Origin: Asaia bogorensis
GTDB lineage: Bacteria > Pseudomonadota > Alphaproteobacteria > Acetobacterales > Acetobacteraceae
Assembly: GCA_945873195.1 (NCBI GenBank)
Contig: CAMCDA010000001.1
Span: 35,646-99,645 of the forward strand
Length of the DNA stretch: 64,000 nucleotides
Reading direction: 5' to 3'
Part shown: positions 25,223 to 34,364 of the stretch, piece by piece
Position numbering within the stretch: position 1 is the stretch's first letter
Layout of the letters: every line of letters begins with the position of its first letter
Made by a program: the position numbers and the translations under genes
The notes under the pieces: model-generated
What the model saw: only the letters and a program-made list of their open reading frames with translations
The model's database searches: none
Told to the model about the DNA's origin: nothing

Positions 25223-26160
25223 CGTTTGATCCGTTCGACCTGGCGGCGGGGTGGTTGCAGGAAACGCTGCTGATCCCGCTGCTGTATGAGCTGGGACTGA
25301 TGTCGTGGGAGGATATCTCCTTCGGCTGGGCGCTGTTCGCGGTGTATGGCGCGATGCAGGTGGCTCTGACCTTTGCCGTGTGTTTGCCGCTGGAGAAGTG
25401 GCGGCCGGTCGAGCGGTGGGCGGACAACGGCGCGGTGTTCGTGGACGTGCTGTATACGGTGCTGTCCCGGGTGGGCATTCTGCCGTTGTTTACGTTCGTG
25501 CTGTTCTACCGGGCTCAGGTCTGGGTGAGCGGGATGATCGCCGACCAGGGGCTGGTGCCGCCGACGCTGGAGCGGGTGTTTCCGTTCCTGTATGGCGCGC
25601 CGATCCTGGCGTTTATTTGTTATGCCATCATTCTGGACTTCGCTGAATACTGGCGGCACCGGTTGTCGCATATGTTCCGGTGGTGGTACGCGCTGCACTC
25701 CCTGCATCACGCGCAACGGCAGATGACGTTCTGGTCGGATGACCGGAACCATCTGCTGGACGATATGATCGCGTTCGTGTGGTTTGGTGTGATCGCGTTG
25801 CTGATCGGGGTGCCGCCGTTGCAGTTCCCCCTGCTGGTGTTGGTCCTGCGGTTCCTGGAGAGTCTGTCGCACGCGAATGTGCGGTTGTCGTTCGGGTGGT
25901 TGGGCGACCGGCTGCTGATCTCGCCGCGGTTTCACCGGGCGCATCATGGGATCAGGGCGGCGGGGCGCAGGAGCTGCAATTACGGGTCGGTGCTGCCGTG
26001 GTGGGACATGATGTTCCGGACGGCGGATTTCACGACCCAGTATGTGCGGACCGGTGATCCGTCGGGCGAGGAAGCGCTGGCAACCGGGACCTGGGCGCAG
26101 CAGCAGATGGCCGGGCTGCGGCGGTTCGGTCGGGCGTTGGGGGTAAGGGCGGCGGGGTAG
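25219..26160 (+). CDS. Sterol desaturase/fatty acid hydroxylase family protein
   Basis: His motifs HRLSH, HSLHH, HRAHHG with TM segments; ATGA overlap with upstream gene. Confidence 0.88.
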   Translation: MTFDPFDLAAGWLQETLLIPLLYELGLMSWEDISFGWALFAVYGAMQVALTFAVCLPLEKWRPVERWADNGAVFVDVLYTVLSRVGILPLFTFVLFYRAQVWVSGMIADQGLVPPTLERVFPFLYGAPILAFICYAIILDFAEYWRHRLSHMFRWWYALHSLHHAQRQMTFWSDDRNHLLDDMIAFVWFGVIALLIGVPPLQFPLLVLVLRFLESLSHANVRLSFGWLGDRLLISPRFHRAHHGIRAAGRRSCNYGSVLPWWDMMFRTADFTTQYVRTGDPSGEEALATGTWAQQQMAGLRRFGRALGVRAAG

Positions 26161-26163
26161 GGT

Positions 26164-26760
26164 TCAGTCTGCGCCGTTGGCGCGCAGGACAGCATCGATC
26201 TCGGGGATGCGGCCGGGGTGGAGGATTGTGATCTGGCCACCGTTTTTGCGCGCGATCAGGACCGGTCCGTCCGTGCTGCTGTTGTCGAACACGAACACCT
26301 CATTCGCCTGGGGTAGCAGGCGACCGAACATCGTGATCGAGCGTGACCAGCGCGCGACGATCCGGTCAATCGGGACATCATGGCCGCCCCGTTGATGCCT
26401 CTGGCGGACGCGGCGGATGGAGGCTTCGGGCCGGACCAGGCCCACATAGATCACGCCGATCCGATAGCCGAGCGCGATGGCCCGCGCGATATCGTCGAGG
26501 TATTTGTCGGAGGACAGGACGGTTTCCACAAGGAAATCGACGCCGCCCTCGATGCACGCGGTAACCTTTGCATCCGTGTCGATCGCGGCCCTCAGGTTCG
26601 CATCCGGCGCGTCCGGTTCGGCCGCAAGGATTTCAGCCGTCCGAGCATCGGCGTTGAGGCTGATCAGGTCCACGCCCGCCGCGCGCGCTACGACGCCCGC
26701 TGAGACCAGCGTTGTCTTCCCCGCGCCGTTCGGGCCGGCGACGATCCAGAACCAGGGCAT
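26164..26760 (-). CDS. Zeta-toxin-like / AAA family P-loop kinase
   Basis: MPWFWIVAGPNGAGKTTLV Walker A; RRVRQRHQRGGHDVPIDRIVARWSRS LID-like motif. Confidence 0.75.
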   Translation of the reverse strand: MPWFWIVAGPNGAGKTTLVSAGVVARAAGVDLISLNADARTAEILAAEPDAPDANLRAAIDTDAKVTACIEGGVDFLVETVLSSDKYLDDIARAIALGYRIGVIYVGLVRPEASIRRVRQRHQRGGHDVPIDRIVARWSRSITMFGRLLPQANEVFVFDNSSTDGPVLIARKNGGQITILHPGRIPEIDAVLRANGAD

Positions 26761-26766
26761 GGGTGT

Positions 26767-27066
26767 TCAGCGGTGGCGCCACCCCGTGGGGGACCAGTCG
26801 GTTGTTTGGTCAATCGCGCGCTTCGTGCCGTCGGGCAGGTATTCGACCGCGACGTCGTCCTCGATGCCCGAGACGGCATGGCCATCCGCATGCGCTGCCT
26901 CGACCGCTGCCTCGACCGCGGCATGGAACCCGGCGGTCAGCGCTTCAGCCATATCTTCCGCCCCAGATGGCCCCTTCCCGGCATGCGCGCTGGATATGGA
27001 CCGGGCGCGGGAGGCCGTTGCCTCGTTCGCAGGCGGAAGGTCGATCACGTCCCGTGTCATCACCAA
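26767..27066 (-). CDS. Small hypothetical protein, putative partner of zeta-like kinase
   Basis: 99 aa ORF ending 6 bp before the zeta-like start; acidic/Ala-rich, no recognised domain. Confidence 0.5.
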   Translation of the reverse strand: MVMTRDVIDLPPANEATASRARSISSAHAGKGPSGAEDMAEALTAGFHAAVEAAVEAAHADGHAVSGIEDDVAVEYLPDGTKRAIDQTTDWSPTGWRHR

Positions 27067-27190
27067 AACTCCCGAACGGAATACGGCAGGTTACCACGAA
27101 TGATGGCCGCCAAACCACCGGATTGCCAACCTCGGCGGCACGCTCTATCGCACCGGGCCTGATCCCACCCCGTCCGGAACCCCCCGCCCC

Positions 27191-28267
27191 ATGCGCACGC
27201 CGCTTCTGTTCCAGCCGATCACCTTCCGATCCGTCACCGCCCGCAACCGGATCGCCGTCGCCCCGATGTGCCAGTATTCCGCGACCGACGGCCTGGGTAG
27301 CGACTGGCATGTCCAGCACCTCGGCGCCCGCGCCGCCGGCGGGGCGGGCATCGTGATGGCCGAGGCCACCGCCGTCTCCCCCATCGGACGCATCACCCCG
27401 GGCTGCCTCGGCGCCTATGACCCGGCGCATCAGGCGCTGCTCGCCCGTCTGGCGGCCGTGCTCGAGCTTTGCGGCTCGGTCCCCGCCATCCAGATCGCCC
27501 ATGCCGGCCGCAAGGCTTCCTGCCATGTGCCGTGGGAGGGCGGGAAGCCGATCATGCCGCAGGATGGCGGCTGGGTCCCCGTCGCGCCCAGCCCGATCCC
27601 GATGGTCGCCGGCTCGGTCGATCCGCACCCGCTGTCCGCGTCCGAGGTCGGCGATGTCGTCGCACAGTTCGCCGCCACCGCCCGCATGGCGCGGGAGGCC
27701 GGGTTCAAGCTGATCGAAATCCACGGCGCGCACGGGTATCTCGCGCACTCCTTCCTCTCCCCCATCTCCAACCACCGCAACGACTCCTACGGCGGGGACC
27801 TGGCCGGGCGGTCGCGCTTCCTGATGGAGATCATCGAGGCCGTGCGCGGCGAATGGCCCGACGACCTGCCGCTGTGGGTGCGGCTGTCGTGCTCGGACTA
27901 CATGCCGGGCGGGCTGACGATCGAGGACCAGGTCGAGGTGTGCCGCCGCATCGCCGCCACCGGGAAGGTGGACCTGATCGACTGCTCCTCGGGCGGGGTA
28001 TCGAACGACCAGAAGATCCCGTCGCTGCATCCCGGGTATCAGGTGCCCTTTGCCGAGGCGATCCGTAGCCAGGCCGGCATTGCGACAGGGGCGGTCGGAC
28101 TGATCACCGAAGCGACGCATGCGGCCGAGATCGTGGCCAATGGACGCGCCGACGTGGTCCTGCTGGCCCGGGGCCTGCTGGCCGATCCGGCCTGGCCGCT
28201 GCGGGCGGCGAAGACACTGGGCGTGCAGCCGTATCTGCTGAACCAGTATCTGCGCGCGTCGTTGTAG
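27191..28267 (+). CDS. NADH:flavin oxidoreductase (Old Yellow Enzyme, YqjM-like)
   Basis: LFQPITFRSVTARNRIAVAPMCQYSATDGLGSDWHVQHLGARAAGGAGIVMAEATAV. Confidence 0.93.
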   Translation: MRTPLLFQPITFRSVTARNRIAVAPMCQYSATDGLGSDWHVQHLGARAAGGAGIVMAEATAVSPIGRITPGCLGAYDPAHQALLARLAAVLELCGSVPAIQIAHAGRKASCHVPWEGGKPIMPQDGGWVPVAPSPIPMVAGSVDPHPLSASEVGDVVAQFAATARMAREAGFKLIEIHGAHGYLAHSFLSPISNHRNDSYGGDLAGRSRFLMEIIEAVRGEWPDDLPLWVRLSCSDYMPGGLTIEDQVEVCRRIAATGKVDLIDCSSGGVSNDQKIPSLHPGYQVPFAEAIRSQAGIATGAVGLITEATHAAEIVANGRADVVLLARGLLADPAWPLRAAKTLGVQPYLLNQYLRASL

Positions 28268-28270
28268 GAA

Positions 28271-28341
28271 GGCGGGGCGCTGCCCCGGACCCCACCGAGG
28301 GCCGTCGCCCTAGCTGGGGATCGAGGGGGCAAAGCCCCGCC
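28271..28341. repeat. GGGGCGCTGCCCCGGACCCC-type intergenic palindromic repeat (copy A)
   Basis: Outer inverted repeat ggcggggc...gccccgcc with nested gggc-cgtc-gccc hairpin; related to 34072-34301. Confidence 0.75.
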
Positions 28342-28342
28342 C

Positions 28343-29045
28343 TTACGTCCCCGAACCGTTGCCCCAGGCATTGCCCCATCGGTCTGAGAAAGCGACCTCG
28401 GCCACCGGCCGGCGGGTGACTGGGCCGTGGCGGTGGATCGGGTAGCCCATGGGCATCAGGGCGAAGGTGTCGATGTCCTCGGGCAGGCCCAGGGTTTCCT
28501 TCAGCTCGTCTTCGTAGAGGGAGGCGATGGTGGTCAGGACCGTGCCCAGGCCCAAGCCGCGGCAGGCGAGGATGATGTTCTGCACGGCGGGGTAGATGCT
28601 CGAGCCGCGGATGCGTTCCTGGTAGGCTTGGTGGATATCCCAGCGGGCGGCGACGGGGGCGGGCAGGGCCTCACGCGGGGGCATGTCGCGGCGTTTCAGG
28701 CAGGGCACCAGGATGCACGGCGCGTCGCCCATGTGTTCCCAGAGATAGGCGCTGGAGCCGAGGAAGGGATTTGTACTGCGCCTCGGTCAGATGGGCGGGG
28801 CGGGGGCGGGCGGCGTAGATGGCGCTGACTTCCTCGGCCGCCTTGCGGTAGATCGCGCCCAGGCGCTGGCGGGCTGCGGGATCTCGGACGACGATGAAGG
28901 TCCAGTGCTGGGAGTTCCCGCCCGAGGGCGCGCGGATCGCGGCGTCCAGCACCTGCGTGATCAGCGCGTCCGGCACCGGCGTGTCGTGGTAGCGGCGCAG
29001 GGAGCGCGCGGTGTGGATTGCCTCGAACAGCCCGATGTCGGTCAT
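28343..29045 (-). pseudogene. Nitroreductase family protein, frameshifted
   Basis: N-terminal part in ORF 28671-29045 (ARSLRRYHDTPVPDALI...SGGNSQHWTFIVV), C-terminal part in another frame (28343-28732: YPAVQNIILACRGLGLGTVLTT); one extra G within 28766-28768 restores QYKSFLGSSAYLWEHMGDAPCILVPC. Confidence 0.85.
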
Positions 29046-29091
29046 CGCCGGTCTCCGTGTGGGGTGCGGGACGATGCGGCCGGCGTGGCGG

Positions 29092-30672
29092 TCAGCGCAA
29101 GCCGGGGCGTGGCAGGGTGACCGTGTCGGTCACGGCGCCGGTGGGGACGACGCGGAACAGATGCAGGGTCTGGACGTTGGTGCGGGAGACTTCGCCGATG
29201 GGTTCGGCTGAGCGCCAGAGGATAGGGTCGAAGCCGCGCTGGTCGCGGGAGTCGCGGACGAGGATGCCGGCGCCGTCCAGGGGCGCGGGGGTAGGCAGGG
29301 TGAACAGGCGCCACCGGTCCTCGATCCCGAGGACGGGCACCGCCTGGGGCATGATCCAGGCCAGTTCGGCGGCGAGCGCGTATTGATCCGCGGCCACAAA
29401 GCTCGCGCCGGCGCGCCGGCGGGCGGCCTCGACCTCGGTGGCGACGCGGTCCCAGTCGGCGAGGCGCAGCGCGATCGGATCGACCGGCACGGGCATGGGG
29501 ACGGCCCAGGTGGCGGCGTGCAGGTAGGCGAGGACGGTGATCCCGAGACCCAGGCCGATCGCCGGGGCGCGCAGGCGAGTCCAGAGCGGCTGGGTCAGGC
29601 CGGCCGCGGCGATGGCGGCGGCGGGGTAGATGATGCCAGGCCAGTTGCCCTGCACCCGGGCCCCCAGGGCGTACCACACAAAATAGAGGGTTGCGGGCAC
29701 GGTCAGCGCCGCCAGCAATGTCCAGGCCGGATCGCGGGTGCGCCAGGCCCTTGTGGCGGCCAGGGCGATGCCGGCGAGGCACAGCGCCCAGACCAGCGGC
29801 GTGGCCAGGCCCGCCTGCCCGCCGATCAGCTCCGCCAGGAATTGCAGGGCACGATTGGCTTCCCACGCGCCGACGCGACCGCCCTGGCGCAGGAAGCCAG
29901 CCCAGTCGTGATCGGCGTTCCAGGCGATGACGGGAGCGAAGACCGCCAGGGCGATGGCCAGCCCCAGCCAGGGGCCGGGCTGGCGGAGGTGGCGGCGGGT
30001 GGTCGGGGATGACAGGAGCCATAGCCCGATTCCAAGGCCGAGGAAGGCGGCGGTGTATTTGCTGCTCAGAGCCAGGCCTCCGAACAGACCGGCAAGGGCC
30101 CACCAGGGGGTAGCCGCCGCGAAGAAGCCCCCTCCCCCCTTGAGGGGGAGGGTTGGGGTGGGGGGTAACACCACCCCGGTCCGTGCCGCGACACCCCCCG
30201 CCCCAACCCTCCCCCTCAAGGGGGGAGAAGGCGAGGAGGCACCACCGGTGCGATGGGGCGAGGATATCCGCGCCAGCGCCCAGATCGTCGCGCTCCAGAA
30301 CAGCAGCAACGGGGAGTCCGGGGTCATCACCACCGATCCCACCCCCAGGAACAGTGTGGCGTTCAGTAGCCCCCCCGCGATGAGGCCGGCCCGCCGCCCC
30401 GGCAGCAGGCGTTCGGCGGCGTCGGCGAGCAGCAGGGTGCCCAGCGCGGCGGCCAAGGGACCCAGCAGGCGGACTCCCAGCGGCGTTTCCCCCGCCAGCG
30501 CGGTGCCGACCCAGATCCACAACGCCACCATCGGCGGATGATCCAGGTATCCGGGGGCGAGCGCGCGGGACCAGACCCAGTAATAGGCCTCATCCGGCGC
30601 GAGCGGCAGGATCGCGGCCATGACCAGCCGCAGCACGGTCAGCGCCGCCAGCGCGGCACCTGCCCAGATCAC
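29092..30672 (-). CDS. Glycosyltransferase family 39 / ArnT-like membrane protein with in-frame palindromic insertion
   Basis: LAPDEAYYWVWSRALAPGYLDHPPMVALWIWVG; multiple TMs; insertion PSPPLRGRVGAGG...PPTPTLPLKGGGG. Confidence 0.85.
   Translation of the reverse strand: MIWAGAALAALTVLRLVMAAILPLAPDEAYYWVWSRALAPGYLDHPPMVALWIWVGTALAGETPLGVRLLGPLAAALGTLLLADAAERLLPGRRAGLIAGGLLNATLFLGVGSVVMTPDSPLLLFWSATIWALARISSPHRTGGASSPSPPLRGRVGAGGVAARTGVVLPPTPTLPLKGGGGFFAAATPWWALAGLFGGLALSSKYTAAFLGLGIGLWLLSSPTTRRHLRQPGPWLGLAIALAVFAPVIAWNADHDWAGFLRQGGRVGAWEANRALQFLAELIGGQAGLATPLVWALCLAGIALAATRAWRTRDPAWTLLAALTVPATLYFVWYALGARVQGNWPGIIYPAAAIAAAGLTQPLWTRLRAPAIGLGLGITVLAYLHAATWAVPMPVPVDPIALRLADWDRVATEVEAARRRAGASFVAADQYALAAELAWIMPQAVPVLGIEDRWRLFTLPTPAPLDGAGILVRDSRDQRGFDPILWRSAEPIGEVSRTNVQTLHLFRVVPTGAVTDTVTLPRPGLR
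30132..30227. repeat. Inverted-repeat element inside glycosyltransferase gene
   Basis: 35-bp arms (30132-30166 / 30193-30227) with one mismatch, 26-bp spacer, nested ctccccc/gggggag hairpin in each arm. Confidence 0.85.
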
Positions 30673-30750
30673 CGGACCCGTCAGATCACCGATCCCACCA
30701 ATTCATCGGACCACACGATTACGAGGCCACCCGATCATCGGGCTCCAAGA

Positions 30751-31875
30751 TCATCGGGCGCGCCAGACCAGCGTCGCCGAGACCGCGTAGTTCCAGACGA
30801 CGCCGAGTACCGCGCCGACCGCGCCGGCCGCGGTCCAGGCGGTATTCTGTTCATACAACACGTTGGCGATGCCGATATTGGCGATGGCGCCCACGCCGCA
30901 GACCAGCATGAACAGGATCAGCCCGCGCCACAGGCGGGGGCCGCGCAGGCGTTGCTCCCGATACGTGATCACGTTGTTGAGCTGGAAGTTGAACACCATG
31001 GCGACCAGGGTGGCGATGCTCTGCTCGATCGTGAAATCCAGGTGCGTGACCTGGCGCAGCAAAGCCAGCACCGACAGATGCACCAGGACGCCCAGCGCGC
31101 CCACCGTTGCGAACGACACGAAGCGGAGCGGCAGCAGCCCGCCGAACACCTTGTCGATCAGCAGCCCGCCGAATTGCATCATCACCAGCGCGTCGAGCTT
31201 GCTCTCCCCGGCCACGCGTTCCCGGAACCGCGCCGGCACTTCCTTGACCCGCAGCGGGGCCGGCGCGCTGAGCACCAGGTCGAGCAGGATCTTGAACCCC
31301 TGCCCGGTCAGGCCGCGGGCCAGATCCTCGAACAGCACGCGGGGCAGCATGAAGAAGCCGCTCATGGGATCGCCCAGCCGCACCGGCAGGAACACCTGCG
31401 CGAGCCAGATGCCGCCATCCGAGATCGCATGCCGCCAGCGGTTGGCCAGGCCGGCATTGTCGCCGCCCGCCACGTGCCGGCTGGCGACGATGATGTCGTG
31501 CTGGCCGGTCCGCAGCGCCTCCAGCATCACCGGCAGCCGCGTTTCGTCATGCTGCAGGTCGCCGTCGATCACCGCCACGAATTCGGCCGAGGAGGACATC
31601 GCGCCCTCGATCACCGCCGAGGCCAGGCCGCGGCGGCCGATGCGGCGGATGCAGCGTACGCGCGGGTCATCCTGGGCGATGCGGCGCACCTCGGCCGCGG
31701 TGCCGTCGGGGCTGTCGTCATCGACGTAGATGACTTCCCAAGCGATGCCGTCCAGCGCGGCGTCCAGCTTCTCGATCATCGGGGCGACGTTCGGCCGCTC
31801 ATTGAAGCATGGCACGATCACGCTCAGCACGGGGGTCGTGACGAGCGTCGCGGCGGGTGCAAGGGCGTTTGTCAT
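30751..31875 (-). CDS. GT2 glycosyltransferase (dolichol-phosphate mannosyltransferase-like) fused to GtrA domain
   Basis: PVLSVIVPCFNERPNVAPMIEKLDAALDG...VDDDSPDGTA; C-terminal GtrA-like TMs (FATVGALGVLVHLSVLALL). Confidence 0.9.
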   Translation of the reverse strand: MTNALAPAATLVTTPVLSVIVPCFNERPNVAPMIEKLDAALDGIAWEVIYVDDDSPDGTAAEVRRIAQDDPRVRCIRRIGRRGLASAVIEGAMSSSAEFVAVIDGDLQHDETRLPVMLEALRTGQHDIIVASRHVAGGDNAGLANRWRHAISDGGIWLAQVFLPVRLGDPMSGFFMLPRVLFEDLARGLTGQGFKILLDLVLSAPAPLRVKEVPARFRERVAGESKLDALVMMQFGGLLIDKVFGGLLPLRFVSFATVGALGVLVHLSVLALLRQVTHLDFTIEQSIATLVAMVFNFQLNNVITYREQRLRGPRLWRGLILFMLVCGVGAIANIGIANVLYEQNTAWTAAGAVGAVLGVVWNYAVSATLVWRAR

Positions 31876-32079
31876 ATGATCCCGTTGATTTCGCCATGTT
31901 TTAGGCGGAGTCAGGCAATGACAAGACCGACCCCCCGCGTCAAGAGGGGCCGCAACCCACAGCTTATGGTTGAATACCAAAACGTCTAATTTATCGTTTA
32001 TGTTACCGTTTACAGATTCAGGCTGTAGTCCCACTTCCACGGCGACGGGTCGACCGTCACCCCAGTGAGATCAACATTC

Positions 32080-33513
32080 ATGCGGACCACCTTTTCATCC
32101 CGTCTACTCCTTACCTGCGCCCTCGGTTCGGCGCCCTTCTCCGCGTTCGCCGCGCCCCTGAGCGCATCCGACATCTTTTCCCAGTTCAACGCCGTGATTT
32201 TCGGCTCCTTCACCTCGACCTCGGATGTCGAAGGGCGGACGGTTGTCGGCGGCGCCATGACCGGCGGCGCGACGTTCAACATCGCGCCCGGATCGGCGGC
32301 GGCGTCCAGCTATGCCGGCCTGACCGTCTACGGCAACCAGACCGGCACCGGGCACTACAACATCAACAATGGCGCCGGGGTCACGATCCTGGGCTCGAAC
32401 GCTGGGTCCTTCGCGATGAATGGCGGAGGATCCGGCTGGGTCGGCGGATCGAACAGCGGCGCGCTCAGCGTGTCCGGCGGGGCCGGTTCGCTGGCGGTGG
32501 GCGGCGGCAATACCGGCCAGCTCAGCCTGAGCGCCGGCGGCAGCGTCTATGTGGCCGGCTCGAACACCGGACAGATCAATGTCAACGGCGGCAGCGGCGC
32601 CGTCGCGGTCATGGGCGCCACGACCAACGGGATTACCCTGAGCAACGGCGGCTCCGTCTATGCCGGTGGGACGACCGCCAACGGCAACATCAATGTAAAC
32701 GGCGCCAGCGGGTCGGTGTCGATCAATGGGTCGAACGGCGCGCAGGTGACACTGAACAATGGCGGGACGGCGCGGATCGCCGGAAACACCGGCAACGTGA
32801 ATATGAATGGCGGCAGCCTATTGTACACGGGCAGCGTCACCGGCTCGGTCAACCTGAACGGCGGCGCGACCAAGACGCAGGTGGCGAATGCCGGAATCAC
32901 GACCCCGACGGCGCCTTCCCTGACCGTGGGGGCTTTCGCCGCGACCTTCCAGGCGCCGATGCTCGCGCTGTCAGCACAGTTGGATGCCATGACGGCTAAC
33001 AGCGTGGCGACCCGGGTGGGCAACGCGCTGACTTTCGCCGCGGCCCCCGACGTGAGCGGCAGAGCCGTCTTCGATGTGGGATCGTCGGTATTCGCGCCGA
33101 ATTCGACGGTGACGGTGCGGGTGAACGGGGCGAGCACGGTCATCATCAACGTGAATGTCGACAGTTGCGTGGCGGCGGTCTGTGCCTTGTCGCTGCCGAA
33201 CAGCCTGAATTTCGTGAACCCGACGGGCTATGCCGAACGGGTGCTTTGGAACTTCGTCAACGCCACCTCGATCGCCTTCCCGAATGAGTTCGGCGGGTCG
33301 GTGCTGGCCCCGCTGGCGACGGTCACGAACCAGACCCCGATCGACGGCACGCTGGTGGCCGCCGCCTATAACGGCAACGGGGAGCTGCACTCGTATTCGT
33401 TCAAGGGTAGCTTCGCGAGCCAAGCCGTGCCGGAGCCTTCCAGCATGGCGGCCATCGCGTCGGGCCTCGCCGGCCTGGCCTGGTTCCGCCGCCGCCGGCG
33501 GAAGGCGCTATAG
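32080..33513 (+). CDS. Choice-of-anchor A family PEP-CTERM protein with beta-solenoid repeats
   Basis: Signal peptide; ASDIFSQFNAVIFGSFTSTSDVEGRTVVGG; C-terminal VPEPSSMAAIASGLAGLAWFRRRRRKAL. Confidence 0.9.
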   Translation: MRTTFSSRLLLTCALGSAPFSAFAAPLSASDIFSQFNAVIFGSFTSTSDVEGRTVVGGAMTGGATFNIAPGSAAASSYAGLTVYGNQTGTGHYNINNGAGVTILGSNAGSFAMNGGGSGWVGGSNSGALSVSGGAGSLAVGGGNTGQLSLSAGGSVYVAGSNTGQINVNGGSGAVAVMGATTNGITLSNGGSVYAGGTTANGNINVNGASGSVSINGSNGAQVTLNNGGTARIAGNTGNVNMNGGSLLYTGSVTGSVNLNGGATKTQVANAGITTPTAPSLTVGAFAATFQAPMLALSAQLDAMTANSVATRVGNALTFAAAPDVSGRAVFDVGSSVFAPNSTVTVRVNGASTVIINVNVDSCVAAVCALSLPNSLNFVNPTGYAERVLWNFVNATSIAFPNEFGGSVLAPLATVTNQTPIDGTLVAAAYNGNGELHSYSFKGSFASQAVPEPSSMAAIASGLAGLAWFRRRRRKAL

Positions 33514-33990
33514 CGGCACGCCGGCCACGCTGCGGCTGGTGCGGATGGTCTGGAGCGTCTGCACCCGCGTGACGGCCGGTGAGCCGGTCAGGCGCTGGGT
33601 CAGTTGGTTTTCATGCCCGGTGTCGCGCGCGACCAGCTTCAGCAGGAAGTCGCCGCCGCCACGGATCATGTGGCACTCCCGCACCTCCGGCCAGCCGGCG
33701 ACGAGTTGTTCGAACCCGGAGAGCACCGCTTCTTTCTGGCTATCGAGGCCGACGATCGCGAAGAAAGTGATCTCCCAGCCCAGCTTTTGCGGGTCGGGAT
33801 CCGCGTGGTAGCCGCGGATGACGCCGGCTTCCTCCAGCGCGCGGACGCGGCGCAGGCAAGGCGGCGCGGAGATACCGGCCCGCCGGGACAACTCCACGTT
33901 GGTAATGCGCCCCTCCTGCTGCAACGTCGCCAGAATGCGGCGGTCGATCGCGTCGAGTTGGATGGGGGCCTCGGGGCCTGGGATTTTCAT
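33508..33990 (-). CDS. Lrp/AsnC family transcriptional regulator
   Basis: LDAIDRRILATLQQEGRITNVELSRRAGISAPPCLRRVRALEEAGVIRGY. Confidence 0.95.
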   Translation of the reverse strand: MKIPGPEAPIQLDAIDRRILATLQQEGRITNVELSRRAGISAPPCLRRVRALEEAGVIRGYHADPDPQKLGWEITFFAIVGLDSQKEAVLSGFEQLVAGWPEVRECHMIRGGGDFLLKLVARDTGHENQLTQRLTGSPAVTRVQTLQTIRTSRSVAGVPL

Positions 33991-34071
33991 GTTGTTCTAT
34001 GCGCGAGGGGCTGCGGAAGCCCCATGGTATTGGAGGGCGCGGTTCTGGCAAGTCCCGGTGTCGTGGAAGGG

Positions 34072-34301
34072 CGGGGCGCTGCCCCAAACCCTGCCAGGGG
34101 CTTTGCCCCTGGACCCCACCAAAGGCCGGCGGCCTTTGGAAACCATTGGTTGGGGGGATTCCGGGAGGGGCTGAGGTGGTGTTTGAGATATTACCTCAGC
34201 CCCTCCCGGAATCCCCCCAAACTGACCGGTTCCAAGGGCCGTCGCCCTTGGTGGGGGTTCAGGGGGCAAAGCCCCCTGATGGGGTCCGGGGCAGCGCCCC
34301 G
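34072..34301. repeat. Large (~230 bp) imperfect palindromic intergenic repeat (copy B)
   Basis: cggggcgctgcccc...ggggctgaggt / acctcagcccc...ggggcagcgccccg, ~106-109 nt arms, 15-nt centre. Confidence 0.85.
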
Positions 34302-34364
34302 ATCTTGCATCCCGCGCCCCGCTGCGTCACGCTCCGGACACAAAATCGCGGGAGCTCCAACCCA

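Noticed and set aside
30538-31989. 483-aa + strand ORF opposite the GT2-GtrA gene
   Set aside because: Antisense shadow ORF, low-complexity composition.
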